64,000 nt of DNA from Sporosarcina sp. FSL K6-2383 (GCF_038618305.1 NZ_CP152017.1:1031501-1095500); one strand, 5' to 3'. Shown: positions 51,740 to 61,511, counted from the first letter of the stretch. Numbers and translations: made by a program. Notes: generated from the sequence alone by a model not told the origin.

Positions 51740-52912
51740 TCACTCAGTAGGATTAATCTTAAGAAATTCCTCAATTGCAAAAGCCGACACCCCGAGTGCG
51801 GCTGAATGGGAGGATAATTCGGAAAACGTTATATTCATATCCACTTTGTGAAAGGGTAGTAGTTCTTGTTTAGCAGTTGTTATGATGGGTTCTATAATCC
51901 ATTTTTCCGCATCTGCTAATCTATTTCCAATAATAATGAGTTGAGGATTAAACGTTTTTATTAAGTTGGTAATTCCTGTCCCCATATTACATCCGATCTC
52001 CTCGAAAATTTGTAGCGCATCTTTGTCATTATTCTCGGCTAGTTCGATCAATTGTTCAAAGCTTGCTTCGGATAAATGGTCGATTTCTTTTGCTTGCTTT
52101 AATAGTGCGTGTTCAGATGCATAGGCTTCCCAGCATCCCCTGCTTCCACAATTACATGTGCGCCCATTCTTAACAATGGTCATATGGCCACTCTCTCCTG
52201 AAAAACCATTAATGCCGCGATATAATTCTCCATTTAAAATGATACCTACTCCAATTCCGATTCCGGCACTTACATAGATTAAGTTGTTGCTCTTTTGTCC
52301 GGCACCAAATCGTTTTTCTCCGTAGGCACCCGCATTTGCCTCATTTTCAACCAGTATAGGATAGTCGAATTCAGCTTCGAGAATTTTTATTAAGTCTACA
52401 TCTTTCCATTTTAAATTTGGTGCCAATAGAACCTTGCCTTCGTTATCAACAATTCCAGGTACACCAATTCCAATGCCTATGACACCATATCTACTTTCAG
52501 GTGTATGGCTGATAAGTGTACGAATTGTTTCTATAACTAGTTGAATTTGTTGATCTGCCGAAAGATTATTATCAACTGTTTGGCTCGCCTCATAAATAAT
52601 ATTACCTACTAAATCAGTAACAATCCCTAAAGTATAATTAACCCCGATGTCAACCCCGATTGAATATCCGGCTTGTTCATTAAAAAGCAGTATGACGGGC
52701 CGTCTACCTCCACTGGATTCCCCGATTCCCGATTCGTAAATAAGCTCTTCATCGATGAGTTCACTTACTAAAGAAGAAACTGTTGCTTTATTTAAGCCGG
52801 ACTGTTGTGCAATTTCCGCACGTGATAAAGGAGCTAACTTAATAATGGCTTGTAGAACAATTTCTTTATTCATCTTTTTGACAATATGCTGATTCCAAGT
52901 AATTTGTCTCAC
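51740..52912 (-). CDS. xylR: ROK-family transcriptional repressor (XylR-like)
   Basis: About 390 aa. N-terminal helix-turn-helix (LSRAEIAQQSGLNKATVSSLVSEL), then the ROK sugar-kinase-like domain with GIGIGVPGIVD, LVENEANAGAYGE, the metal-binding Cys cluster RTCNCGSRGCWEAYAS and IIIGNRLAD. It probably represses the divergent xylFGH genes and is released by xylose. Start GTG 52912, 10 bases after GTGGAGG. A TTGTTTA...GGACAAAC motif near 52976-52996 could be its operator. Symbol by context. Confidence 0.82.
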   Translation of the reverse strand: MRQITWNQHIVKKMNKEIVLQAIIKLAPLSRAEIAQQSGLNKATVSSLVSELIDEELIYESGIGESSGGRRPVILLFNEQAGYSIGVDIGVNYTLGIVTDLVGNIIYEASQTVDNNLSADQQIQLVIETIRTLISHTPESRYGVIGIGIGVPGIVDNEGKVLLAPNLKWKDVDLIKILEAEFDYPILVENEANAGAYGEKRFGAGQKSNNLIYVSAGIGIGVGIILNGELYRGINGFSGESGHMTIVKNGRTCNCGSRGCWEAYASEHALLKQAKEIDHLSEASFEQLIELAENNDKDALQIFEEIGCNMGTGITNLIKTFNPQLIIIGNRLADAEKWIIEPIITTAKQELLPFHKVDMNITFSELSSHSAALGVSAFAIEEFLKINPTE

Positions 52913-52973
52913 TATATCGTAACCTCCACGTCTTATTAACAATTATATCTGCTAGAAATATTGTACTACAAAT

Positions 52974-52998
52974 CATTGTTTATTGTATGGACAAACGA
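52974..52998. promoter_or_regulatory. Possible XylR-type operator
   Basis: TTGTTTA and GGACAAAC form an imperfect dyad in the divergent gap, similar in style to TTGTTT/AAACAA boxes of XylR. Weak. Confidence 0.3.
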
Positions 52999-53066
52999 AG
53001 TCTGTGGTGGTAAAATTTGAATGTACAAATATTTACAACAATTCGGAAGAGGGGGAGTATTCAATT

Positions 53067-54179
53067 ATGATGAAATGGAAGGGCTTACAATCAGTTGTTA
53101 TTTTAGTGCTTATGCTATTTTTGTTGGCAGCATGTGGTCAGGATGCCGGTACGAGTCAGGAAGCTGATACAAAAGTAGATAGTGGAGATAATGCAGATGT
53201 TGGGGAAAAGTCAGAGGAGAAAATTAAAATCGGTCTTTCTGTATCAGACTTAACGCTAGAACGCTGGCAACACGATCGTGACTTTTTTGTAGAGAAAGCG
53301 GAAGAGCTTGGAGCAGAAGTAATCGTTCAGTCAGCAAATGGCGACGAGGCAAAGCAATTATCACAAATCCAGAATATGCTATCCCAAGACATTGACGTAT
53401 TAGTCATCATCGCAATTAACTCAGATGCCCTTTCTACAGTTGTTGAAAAAGCAAAGAGCGAAGGCATTCCAGTACTAGCTTATGATCGTCTAGTAAATGG
53501 TTCAGACATTGATGCCTACGTATCTTTTGATAATGTACGAGTAGGTGAGATGCAGGCTGAATACTTAGTAGAGAAAGTACCCACAGGGAAATACTTCCTA
53601 ATGGGTGGTTCTCCGACAGACAACAACGCTAAGATGTTTAGAGAAGGTCAAATGAATATTATCCAACCTCTTGTTGATAAAGGTGATATTACAATTGTCG
53701 GCGATCAATGGGCAAAGGGTTGGGATGCAAATGAAGCACTAAAGATTATGGAAAATGCATTAACAGCAAATAAAAATGATATTGATGGAATTGTTGCCTC
53801 AAATGACAATACAGCTGGAGGAGCAATTCAGGCATTGGATGCGCAAGGTCTAGCTGGCAAAGTTGTTATCTCAGGTCAAGATGCCGATTTAGCAGGAGTT
53901 CAACGTATTGCAGAAGGCACACAGACAATGACAGTGTATAAGCCAATCAAGGCCATAGCGATTAAGAGCGCAGAAGTAGCTGTACAATTGGCAAATGGCG
54001 AAGCAATCACTTCGGATTCAACTGTAAACAATGGCAAGTTGGATGTACCTTTCATTAAGCTAGATCCGATTAAAGTGGGTAAGGAAAATATTATCGATAC
54101 TCTAATAAAAGATGGTTTCCATTCATATGATGATGTTTATAAAAATGTACCAGAAAATGAGCGTCCAGCACGCCCATAA
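53067..54179 (+). CDS. xylF: Xylose-type ABC transporter substrate-binding lipoprotein
   Basis: 370 aa. Lipoprotein signal with LFLLAACGQ (Cys23), an acidic linker, then a periplasmic-binding type 1 fold: IKIGLSVSDLTLERWQHDRDFF, LSQDIDVLVIIAINSD, VLAYDRLVNGSDIDAYVSFDNVRVG and the later GIVASNDNTAGGAIQAL. The ERWQ-D and YDRL phrases are typical of XylF/ChvE-like xylose binders. Start ATG 53067 after GAGGGGGAG. First gene of xylFGH, divergent from the ROK repressor. Confidence 0.9.
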   Translation: MMKWKGLQSVVILVLMLFLLAACGQDAGTSQEADTKVDSGDNADVGEKSEEKIKIGLSVSDLTLERWQHDRDFFVEKAEELGAEVIVQSANGDEAKQLSQIQNMLSQDIDVLVIIAINSDALSTVVEKAKSEGIPVLAYDRLVNGSDIDAYVSFDNVRVGEMQAEYLVEKVPTGKYFLMGGSPTDNNAKMFREGQMNIIQPLVDKGDITIVGDQWAKGWDANEALKIMENALTANKNDIDGIVASNDNTAGGAIQALDAQGLAGKVVISGQDADLAGVQRIAEGTQTMTVYKPIKAIAIKSAEVAVQLANGEAITSDSTVNNGKLDVPFIKLDPIKVGKENIIDTLIKDGFHSYDDVYKNVPENERPARP

Positions 54180-54246
54180 GTAGAATTTTTAGGAGGGGGA
54201 TCGCATCCCCCTTTAAATTTATCTATTTTAGGGGAGGAAAACCGAA

Positions 54247-55767
54247 ATGGAAGATTACGCACTTCAAATGAGGGCAATTACAAAAGAGTTTCCTGGTGTA
54301 CGTGCGCTAGATAACGTTACTTTTTCAGTTCGTAAAGGCGAAATCCATGCGTTATGTGGTGAAAATGGTGCTGGTAAATCTACTTTAATGAAAGTGTTGA
54401 GTGGGGTTTATCCACACGGGTCATACGACGGAGATATTATAATAAACGGCAAAAATGTAGCATTTAAATCGATTAAAGAATCGCAAAATGCTGGTGTTGG
54501 AATCATTTATCAAGAACTTGCATTAGTAGAAGAAATGTCAGTTGCAGAAAACCTATTTTTAAGCCATGACTTAATGAGAGCAAAAATCATTGATTGGAAT
54601 AAAATCTATGCAGAAGCTCAAAAATGGTTAAACCATATTGGGTTAGATGTTGATCCGCAAACAAAAGTTGGGCAACTAACAGTGGGTAAACAGCAAATTA
54701 TTGAAATCGCAAAGGCATTAACACAAGAAACAGAGATTCTTATACTAGATGAGCCTACCGCTGCATTAACGGAAAGCGATGTTGATGTTTTAATGAAACT
54801 TCTTCATGATTTACGTGCTGAAGGGGTTACTTGCATCTATATTTCACATAAGCTCAATGAAGTGATGGCACTCGCTGATTCTGTCACTATTTTAAGAGAC
54901 GGACAAACCGTAAGTACCGACAAAATTGCTGACCTAACAGAGGAACTCATTATTACCAAAATGGTAGGACGTGAATTAACCGAGCTTTTTCCTTATGAAG
55001 CCCGTCCAATTAGTCCTGAAAATATACTGGACGTGAAAAATTATTCAGTTACTGATCATATAGGGAAAAAGATAATTGTTGATGCTTCATTTACTTTGAA
55101 AAAAGGCGAGATTCTTGGTTTTTCTGGCCTGATGGGTGCTGGTAGAACGGAATTATTTATAAGTTTATTTGGTGGACTGAAGGGTAACCGAACAGGAAGT
55201 GTTTTAATTGATGGGAAGGAAACGAATATTAAAAGCCCGGCGGATGCTATTCGAGCAGGATTGGCATATGTTTCCGAGGATCGAAAGCGCTATGGCTTAG
55301 TTTTAGGAATGGACATTACTAAAAACACTACACTTGCTGCTTTAAATAAGATGATGAAATTAAAGGTGATTGATAATGCCTTGGAAGTCAAAACAGCGGG
55401 GGATATTACATATAAAATGAATTTGAAAGCCCCTAACTTGGAAGCGTTGGTAGGTCAACTCAGTGGTGGAAATCAGCAAAAGGTCGTTCTGAGTAAATGG
55501 TTATTAAATGACCCTAAAGTTTTGATACTTGACGAACCGACAAGGGGAATTGATGTCGGGGCAAAGTATGAAATTTATAAAATCATAAATGAACTTGCTA
55601 ATCAAGGAGTGGGTATCGTGATCGTTTCATCCGAGTTACCTGAGATATTAGGTATGTCAGATCGGATTATTGTAATGGCAGAAGGAAAAATAACAGGGGA
55701 ATTCCAAAGAGCAGAAGCAACTCAGGAGAAAATAATGACATGTGCAACAGGAGGGAAGAATTCGTGA
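54247..55767 (+). CDS. xylG: Xylose-type ABC transporter ATPase (two nucleotide-binding domains)
   Basis: 506 aa. Two fused ABC domains, as in all sugar importers of the CUT2 class. Domain 1 has Walker A GENGAGKST, a modified signature LTVGKQQ and Walker B ILILDEPTAAL. Domain 2 has a degenerate Walker A (GLMGAGRTE), signature LSGGNQQK and Walker B VLILDEPTRGID. It lies 67 bases behind xylF with GGGGAGG and overlaps the xylH start. It powers uptake through XylH. Confidence 0.93.
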   Translation: MEDYALQMRAITKEFPGVRALDNVTFSVRKGEIHALCGENGAGKSTLMKVLSGVYPHGSYDGDIIINGKNVAFKSIKESQNAGVGIIYQELALVEEMSVAENLFLSHDLMRAKIIDWNKIYAEAQKWLNHIGLDVDPQTKVGQLTVGKQQIIEIAKALTQETEILILDEPTAALTESDVDVLMKLLHDLRAEGVTCIYISHKLNEVMALADSVTILRDGQTVSTDKIADLTEELIITKMVGRELTELFPYEARPISPENILDVKNYSVTDHIGKKIIVDASFTLKKGEILGFSGLMGAGRTELFISLFGGLKGNRTGSVLIDGKETNIKSPADAIRAGLAYVSEDRKRYGLVLGMDITKNTTLAALNKMMKLKVIDNALEVKTAGDITYKMNLKAPNLEALVGQLSGGNQQKVVLSKWLLNDPKVLILDEPTRGIDVGAKYEIYKIINELANQGVGIVIVSSELPEILGMSDRIIVMAEGKITGEFQRAEATQEKIMTCATGGKNS

Positions 55768-56927
55768 AAACACAACCCACGGTTAATCCAGAGGCTAAGG
55801 AAAAAAGGGGTTTAAGTTTTAAGTTAGATATGCAAGCCTACACATTGATAATTGCACTGGTGCTAATTGCTGTACTATTTGGTTTTTTCACTGGTGGTGA
55901 ATTTTTATCGTCGCGAAATATTTCCAACTTATTTTCCCAAATGTCTGTCATTGCAGTGCTAGCTATAGGGATGACATTGGTCATCGTAGCCGGACATATT
56001 GATTTATCCGTTGGTTCCTTAGTAGGTCTGACGGGTGGCGTTGCGGCGATTTTACATGTTTGGTACGAATGGAATACGTTTACTGTCGTCGTTGCGGCAA
56101 TCGCCGTTGGTGCGCTTTTCGGTGTGTGGCAAGGTTGGTGGGTTGCTTACAGGGCAGTTCCAGCATTTATTGTGACGCTTGGCGGGATGTTGATTTTCCG
56201 TGGTATCCTTATTGGATTGAGTAAAGGGCAAACAATCGCGCCGATGAATGATAGTTTTAAGGCGATTAGTAATAGTTATTTCCCCTTCACTTTAGGCTAT
56301 ATTTTAGCTTTAGCGAGCATCGGCTTGTTGATTGTGTGGACAGTCCGAAATCGATCGAAAAGAAAAGGGTTGGATTTATTACTTCCGGCAGGATTTATTG
56401 ACTATGGGAAGATCGGAGTTTATTCCTTCTTCATATTATTGGCTACGTATATGTTAAACCGCTATCAAGGGATTCCAACTCCAATATTAATCGTGATTTT
56501 ATTAGCAGCTATTTTCATCTTTATTTCCAATAAAACCTCGTTCGGTAGATACGTTTATGCTATCGGTGGGAATCCAGAAGCAGCAGCTCTTTCAGGTATC
56601 AATATTAAGCGGAATACGCTGTGGGTTTTTATATCAATGGGTGCTCTATCTGGAGTTGCAGGTGTGATTTTAACAAGTAGATTGAATGCAGCGACGGTCA
56701 ACGCTGGTAACATGTATGAGCTTGATGCGATTGCGGCTTGTGTAATAGGCGGTACCAGTTTAATGGGTGGTAAAGGAAAAGTAGTTGGTGCTCTTATTGG
56801 TGCATTAATCATGGCGAGTATTGACAATGGAATGAGTATGATGAATATCGAAACCTTCTGGCAATATATCGTCAAGGGGTTAATTTTAATTATTGCTGTC
56901 TGGATTGATATTGCTAGTAAAAAGTGA
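55764..56927 (+). CDS. xylH: Xylose-type ABC transporter permease
   Basis: About 387 aa with roughly ten membrane helices. The family signature AGHIDLSVGSLVGLTGGVAA is present, as is the coupling segment GGNPEAAALSGINIKRN and the C-terminal IGGTSLMGGKGKVVGALIGALIMASI. Start GTG 55764, overlapping the xylG stop, behind AGGAGGG; the ATG at 55740 lies within xylG. It forms the channel of the xylFGH importer. Confidence 0.92.
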   Translation: MKTQPTVNPEAKEKRGLSFKLDMQAYTLIIALVLIAVLFGFFTGGEFLSSRNISNLFSQMSVIAVLAIGMTLVIVAGHIDLSVGSLVGLTGGVAAILHVWYEWNTFTVVVAAIAVGALFGVWQGWWVAYRAVPAFIVTLGGMLIFRGILIGLSKGQTIAPMNDSFKAISNSYFPFTLGYILALASIGLLIVWTVRNRSKRKGLDLLLPAGFIDYGKIGVYSFFILLATYMLNRYQGIPTPILIVILLAAIFIFISNKTSFGRYVYAIGGNPEAAALSGINIKRNTLWVFISMGALSGVAGVILTSRLNAATVNAGNMYELDAIAACVIGGTSLMGGKGKVVGALIGALIMASIDNGMSMMNIETFWQYIVKGLILIIAVWIDIASKK

Positions 56928-56963
56928 TTAATCAACTAGAAAATAAGAAATAAAGGGCGTGTG

Positions 56964-57959
56964 ATGATGAAAAAAGTTCGTTGGGGAGTATTAAGCACAG
57001 CAAACATTGCTCAAACACAACTGATTCCAGCCATTTTTCGAGCAGAAAATGCAGAAGTTGTCGCCATTGCAAGTCGAGGAAGTAAAGTCCATGCAGTCGC
57101 ATCGGCTTTACACATACCTAAAGCTTATGAAAGTTACGAGCAGTTATTGAATGATCCGGATATCGATGCGGTATATATACCTCTCCCTAATCATTTGCAT
57201 AAAGAATGGGTACTACAAGCTGCTAAACAAGGAAAGCATATACTTTGTGAGAAACCAGCGGCATTAACAGCCGGTGAGGCCGCTGAAATGGTACGAATTT
57301 GCTCGGAGCATAACGTGAAGTTTATGGAGGGATTTATGTACCAATTTCATCCACAGCATGCACGTGTGAAAGAAATTATAGCTTCCGGAGAAATCGGGGA
57401 GACTAAATTGATTAGATCCAGCCATTCTTTTTACTTAGAGAATCGTAATAGTGATATTCGAATGGACAAAGATATGGGTGGAGGCAGCTTATACGATCTG
57501 GGTTGTTATTCTATAGAAGTCATTCGCCGTATAACAGGAGCAGAACCTATTGAAGTACAGGCCGTTGCCGTAATAGAACCTGAATCAGGGATTGATATTA
57601 GCGCATATAGTCATATAAAGCTCGATAATGGTGTGACAGCTATTTTCGACTGTAGTTTTGACATGACCGCAAGAAATGAGTATGAGATTGTTGGGACAAA
57701 AGGGACGATTAAGGTACCTTTTGCATTCCGTCCAGATGTGAATGGTGGTATAGGCTCTATTCTGGTACAAGGAAATGGGATGAGTAGAGAAGAAAAAGTG
57801 TCTGGAGACATTTATCGTTTGGAAGTAGAGCATTTTTCCTCGGCAATACTAAATAATACGGATCCTGCAATTACTGGGCAATCCACGGTTAATAATATGC
57901 GAGTAATAGAGGCTTGTTATCAATCCATTCAAACTGGGCAACCAGTAGAGCTAACGTAA
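56964..57959 (+). CDS. Gfo/Idh/MocA-family oxidoreductase, possibly sugar (xylose) dehydrogenase
   Basis: About 331 aa. N-terminal Rossmann domain with WGVLSTANIAQTQLIPAI, the catalytic Lys in HILCEKPAALT and FMEGFMYQFHPQ, then the C-terminal alpha/beta domain with DMGGGSLYDLGCYSIEVIR. The variant start GVLSTANIA and the EGFMYRFHPQ-type phrase are shared with NADP-dependent xylose/dihydrodiol dehydrogenases. It follows xylH closely, so it may oxidise the imported pentose. No xylose isomerase or kinase gene is in the window. Starts at 56961, 56964 and 56967 are possible. Confidence 0.82.
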   Translation: MMKKVRWGVLSTANIAQTQLIPAIFRAENAEVVAIASRGSKVHAVASALHIPKAYESYEQLLNDPDIDAVYIPLPNHLHKEWVLQAAKQGKHILCEKPAALTAGEAAEMVRICSEHNVKFMEGFMYQFHPQHARVKEIIASGEIGETKLIRSSHSFYLENRNSDIRMDKDMGGGSLYDLGCYSIEVIRRITGAEPIEVQAVAVIEPESGIDISAYSHIKLDNGVTAIFDCSFDMTARNEYEIVGTKGTIKVPFAFRPDVNGGIGSILVQGNGMSREEKVSGDIYRLEVEHFSSAILNNTDPAITGQSTVNNMRVIEACYQSIQTGQPVELT

Positions 57960-58005
57960 TACTTTTGCAGTGAATAATTATGGAGTTGTTTAAAAGTTGC
58001 AGGTG

Positions 58006-58056
58006 AAAAGCGGTATCCTTGGAATGATAAATCATTCGGGGGTACTGCTTTTTTTG
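58006..58056 (+). terminator. Terminator at the end of the xylose locus
   Basis: AAAAGCGGTATCCTT pairs with GGGGGTACTGCTTTT (with G-U pairs) around an inner AATGAT/ATCATT stem, followed by T-rich sequence. Confidence 0.75.
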
Positions 58057-58067
58057 AGGGATTAAGT

Positions 58068-58236
58068 GAAACGTTGCATAGTTTGCTGAAAATGTTGTCT
58101 AGTTCCTCCAAAACGTTTAGAAGTAAGTGAATTACGTTGTCAACTCTCGTGAACGTTGCATAGTTCACCGAAAACGTTGTCTAGTTCCTCCAAAACGTTT
58201 CGAAGTAAGCGGCTTACGTTGTCAACTCCTCGCAAA
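58068..58236. repeat. Array of 21/19-bp units (family C)
   Basis: Two full super-repeats of 82 bases: AACGTTGCATAGTTTGCTGAA (21), AATGTTGTCTAGTTCCTCCAA (21), AACGTTTAGAAGTAAGTGAAT (21), TACGTTGTCAACTCTCGTG (19), then the same four again with a few changes. Each unit begins AACGTTG or TACGTTG, and the 19-base unit closes the series. The AACGTTG start and TACGTTG closing unit are shared with the complement of family A at 14343. Confidence 0.88.
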
Positions 58237-58394
58237 ATACTACATACTTCCCTCGTCCTATCAATCTATTAAATGGCAAACAACCAAAAATTGGACCCTA
58301 ATAGAGACTAACTACCATGCTAATATAAATGGTGCAACAACCAAGGTACATAAGCTGTACCGTGTCTATTTATTCAAGAGGAGGAAATAAAATA

Positions 58395-61208
58395 ATGGCT
58401 AATCTTCAATCAAGGAAGTATAAAAAATTTGTACTGGGCGCGGCGTCAGCGGCTCTAGTTGCATCTGCGGTTGCACCAGTAGCAAGTGCGAAGGATTTCA
58501 AAGATAGCAAAGGGAATACGCATGAAACTGCAATCGACGCACTATCTGATGCGGGTGTCATCAAAGGCTATCCAGATGGTACATTCCTACCGAACAAGAA
58601 ATTGACTCGTTCTGATGTTGTTAAATTGATGGGGAAATGGCTTGTGACTGAAGGGTATGAAATTCCGACAGATTACAAAACTAACATGCGTTTTACAGAT
58701 TTAACATCAAAATCAAACGATGAACTCTTGCAATATGCTGCAGTTGTTAAAGACAATGGCGTATTCAAAGGGAGTAACGGCAATCTATTGGCTGGTGACA
58801 ATATCACTCGTGAAAACATGGCTGTCGTTCTCGTGCGTGCTTTTGATGAAGTAAAAGATATGGAACTTGTCACTTATGTTGCGGCACAAGACTTTGAAAA
58901 AGATGTTACGGATCTAGGAAAAGCAAAAGCTGAGGCACGTACAGCAATTGATGTTCTAGATTACTTTGACATCACGAATCCAGCTGCGCCAGTTTTCAAT
59001 CCTAAAAACACAACAACTCGTGGTCAATTTGCTACATTCCTTTATAAAACAATCAATACAGACTTTTCTGCTGTTCAAGAATATGAAGTAAACGAAGATT
59101 TAGTTGCAGTAAAAGCGGCAGCTGAACAAGTGAAAGCGGGAGCAGTAACAGTTTCACGCGGAGTGGATGCAACTGATGCTAATAAACTAGCTGCAGTTCA
59201 AACATATGTAACTTCACTTGTCACTGAAAAAGACGTTGTAGCAACAGTAGTAGCAGGGAAAACAGCTGGAGACTATGTTGTTACACTTACTAAAGGTGAA
59301 GAAAAAGTAGAAAAAACAATCGCGGTAACATTCGATTTCGCGGCAGACGATCGTTTTGTTACTGAAGTGAAAGCACTTAATTCAACAGAATTACAGTTAA
59401 CTTTCAGCCAAGCGTTGGATAAAAAATCTGCTGAAACAATTGCTAATTATGCTGTTACTGCTAATGCTCCATCAGCAGAAAAGGCAAAAAAAATTCAGGA
59501 TATTCAGTTGCAAGCTGATGGTAAATCAGTTATCATCCGTTTCGCTGATGTACTTGTGAAGAACACTGTCTATACTGTTGATGTTTCAACTGTTTTAACG
59601 GCTTCTTTCCATAAGGTAGATAAGTTTAACGGGACAGTTTCTATCAGCACCGATGCGGCACCTAGCTTGGTTTCAGCATCTTACGATGGCAAGCTCAACT
59701 TAACTTTTAATGAAGAAGTTGATTTATCAAAAGCAATCGTTAGAGTGGATGGCGTTCAGTATAATGGCTTTGCAGCTGTTGATGCTGAGGCTGGAACTTA
59801 CACATATGTAGCTACGACAACAGGCATTGCAGCTACTAATGGCGCACATGCTGTTACAATTATAGGGGCAAAAGACAAGGCTGGGAATGAGGCAAGCACA
59901 TTAACAGCTTCTTATACAGTGTCTGAAGATATAACAGCTCCAACAGTAGCTAGTATTGAAAAGGTTACTGCTACTACATTCAAACTTGTATTTAGCGAAG
60001 CTGTCACACAACCAACTGTCAAAACTGTCAAAGGTGCAACTGAATTTGAAGCTAAAGTTGTTAGTCAAACAGGTTTACAGAAAGAATGGTTGGTAAACGT
60101 TGAAACGAAAGCCGGATCAAATGATTTATTCAATAAAGACGAAAGCACAGTGTCGTTATCAGTTGAAGTGACTAAATATAAAGACAGAGTAAATCTTCTG
60201 GGCAGCAAATATACTGGAGCAGTTTCATTGACTAGAAATACTGAAGTACCAACAGTTGTATCTACTAACCTAAATACAGTGGTTGCTAAAGGTACTGGTA
60301 CTGTTATTACAATTCCATTCAGTGAGAGTATTACTGCTGGGACAGGTGTAATCACTGTAAAAGATCCGGATGGAATTATCCAAACAGCTACTAGAGGATA
60401 TGCAGATAAGAATTTAACGCTAACAATCTCTGGTAAAGCACCTAAAGAAGGTACTTATACAATTACTCTAGCTGCTAATGCTGTGAAAGATGCAGATTTG
60501 AATGGAAATCTTAGTGCGACAACATCTGTTAATTTCTCAACTGTTGCTACAAACCAAGAACTAGCTACTAGTGCAGTAGCTGTGAACACGGCAATCATCA
60601 ATGGTAAAGTAGTAAATTATATTGATATTGCTTATGGAACTAACGATATGGCTAATTCGGCAATCGAGCTAGCGAATTATAAATTAGATAATAGTGAACT
60701 TCCAGCGGGGACTACTATTGGATTTGTTGGGAATAAACAATCTGTTCGTATTACATTGCCTACTAATTTTGAAGTTCCTGCTAAAGCAGGATACAAATTC
60801 GAAATCAGCAAAAATGTAAAAACAATTGCTGGTAGCACGATTGTTGCTACTGATAAGCTAACAACATTTACAAAGCAAATTACATTAAATGATACAAAGG
60901 CTCCCCAATTGGTATCTGCTAAGTTAGTAAATGCTGACCAAGTGGAATTAACTTTCAGTGAGGTTTTAGCAGCAGTAGCTGATGACCTTAATCATATCAA
61001 TGATCTTGTCGTGAAGGTAAATGGCAGCATTGTAGTGCCAACGGCTATTCTTGATGGTGTAAAAGGTGACAATAAAGTAGTAGTAACAATCCCGACTTTT
61101 AATGCTACTCAAACTGTAACTATAGAAGTTGTATCGGATTCATTAACGATTAAAGATGTATCTGGTAACGTAGTGGTAGCAGGAGCTACAGTAACAGCTA
61201 AAAAATAA
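58395..61208 (+). CDS. Large S-layer-type protein with three N-terminal SLH domains (second paralogue)
   Basis: About 937 aa. Signal peptide (KFVLGAASAALVASAVAPVASA), three SLH domains over about 30-240 (GVIKGYPDGTFLPNKKLTRSD; NGVFKGSNGNLLAGDNITRE; LDYFDITNPAAPVFNPKNTTTRG), then repeated beta-sandwich domains with LNSTELQLTFSQALDKKSAE, VTATTFKLVFSEAVTQPTV and VNADQVELTFSEVLAAVAD. These are S-layer/SbsC-like domains. SLH architecture and signal peptide closely parallel the protein at 17282-20260, indicating a duplication, while the C-terminal parts differ. Start ATG 58395 after AAGAGGAGG. Here the leader is short and lacks the two-hairpin element. Confidence 0.88.
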   Translation: MANLQSRKYKKFVLGAASAALVASAVAPVASAKDFKDSKGNTHETAIDALSDAGVIKGYPDGTFLPNKKLTRSDVVKLMGKWLVTEGYEIPTDYKTNMRFTDLTSKSNDELLQYAAVVKDNGVFKGSNGNLLAGDNITRENMAVVLVRAFDEVKDMELVTYVAAQDFEKDVTDLGKAKAEARTAIDVLDYFDITNPAAPVFNPKNTTTRGQFATFLYKTINTDFSAVQEYEVNEDLVAVKAAAEQVKAGAVTVSRGVDATDANKLAAVQTYVTSLVTEKDVVATVVAGKTAGDYVVTLTKGEEKVEKTIAVTFDFAADDRFVTEVKALNSTELQLTFSQALDKKSAETIANYAVTANAPSAEKAKKIQDIQLQADGKSVIIRFADVLVKNTVYTVDVSTVLTASFHKVDKFNGTVSISTDAAPSLVSASYDGKLNLTFNEEVDLSKAIVRVDGVQYNGFAAVDAEAGTYTYVATTTGIAATNGAHAVTIIGAKDKAGNEASTLTASYTVSEDITAPTVASIEKVTATTFKLVFSEAVTQPTVKTVKGATEFEAKVVSQTGLQKEWLVNVETKAGSNDLFNKDESTVSLSVEVTKYKDRVNLLGSKYTGAVSLTRNTEVPTVVSTNLNTVVAKGTGTVITIPFSESITAGTGVITVKDPDGIIQTATRGYADKNLTLTISGKAPKEGTYTITLAANAVKDADLNGNLSATTSVNFSTVATNQELATSAVAVNTAIINGKVVNYIDIAYGTNDMANSAIELANYKLDNSELPAGTTIGFVGNKQSVRITLPTNFEVPAKAGYKFEISKNVKTIAGSTIVATDKLTTFTKQITLNDTKAPQLVSAKLVNADQVELTFSEVLAAVADDLNHINDLVVKVNGSIVVPTAILDGVKGDNKVVVTIPTFNATQTVTIEVVSDSLTIKDVSGNVVVAGATVTAKK

Positions 61209-61218
61209 TTGTTTAAAC

Positions 61219-61257
61219 AAAAAAGCGGAACGAGCTCAGTGCTTGTTCCGTTTTTTA
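61219..61257 (+). terminator. Terminator after the second S-layer-type gene
   Basis: AAAAAGCGGAAC and GTTCCGTTTTTT form the stem with a G-U and a small loop; T6 follows. Confidence 0.85.
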
Positions 61258-61466
61258 TTATACTTATTTCGCTTCTTCCTTAGCTTTTTGAAGTTCTAAT
61301 TCTAACCCTTTCATGAACTCTACAAGCTAATCACGTCAGTAGGAACTTCAATTTTGAAAGTTCTTATGAATGTATGAAAAATCCTTTAGAAAACTATTGT
61401 ACAGTAATTCTGTGGCACAATTTTATAATAAAAATGTGAACAGTTTGTGAAAGGTCTAATGACTCG
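61258..61466. other. Gap with a possible decayed minus-strand coding tail
   Basis: On the minus strand a frame ending GLELELQKAKEEAK stops at 61261. The neighbouring frame upstream reads TFKIEVPTDVISL and would join it after a one-base shift. It looks like the tail of a broken gene but is too short to name. Confidence 0.25.
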
Positions 61467-61494
61467 TTGACATTGGTATTCTATCAGTTATTAT
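61467..61494 (+). promoter_or_regulatory. Sigma-A promoter of the NEAT operon
   Basis: Perfect -35 TTGACA (61467-61472), 16-base spacer, -10 TATTAT (61489-61494), directly upstream of the Fur box. Confidence 0.65.
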
Positions 61495-61511
61495 TAGGAA
61501 GAGTCCTGCAG

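Noticed and set aside
61261..61395. Pseudogene on the minus strand (TFKIEVPTDVISL joined to GLELELQKAKEEAK by a frameshift)
   Set aside because: Too short and no recognisable parent; kept only as a remark in the intergenic entry.
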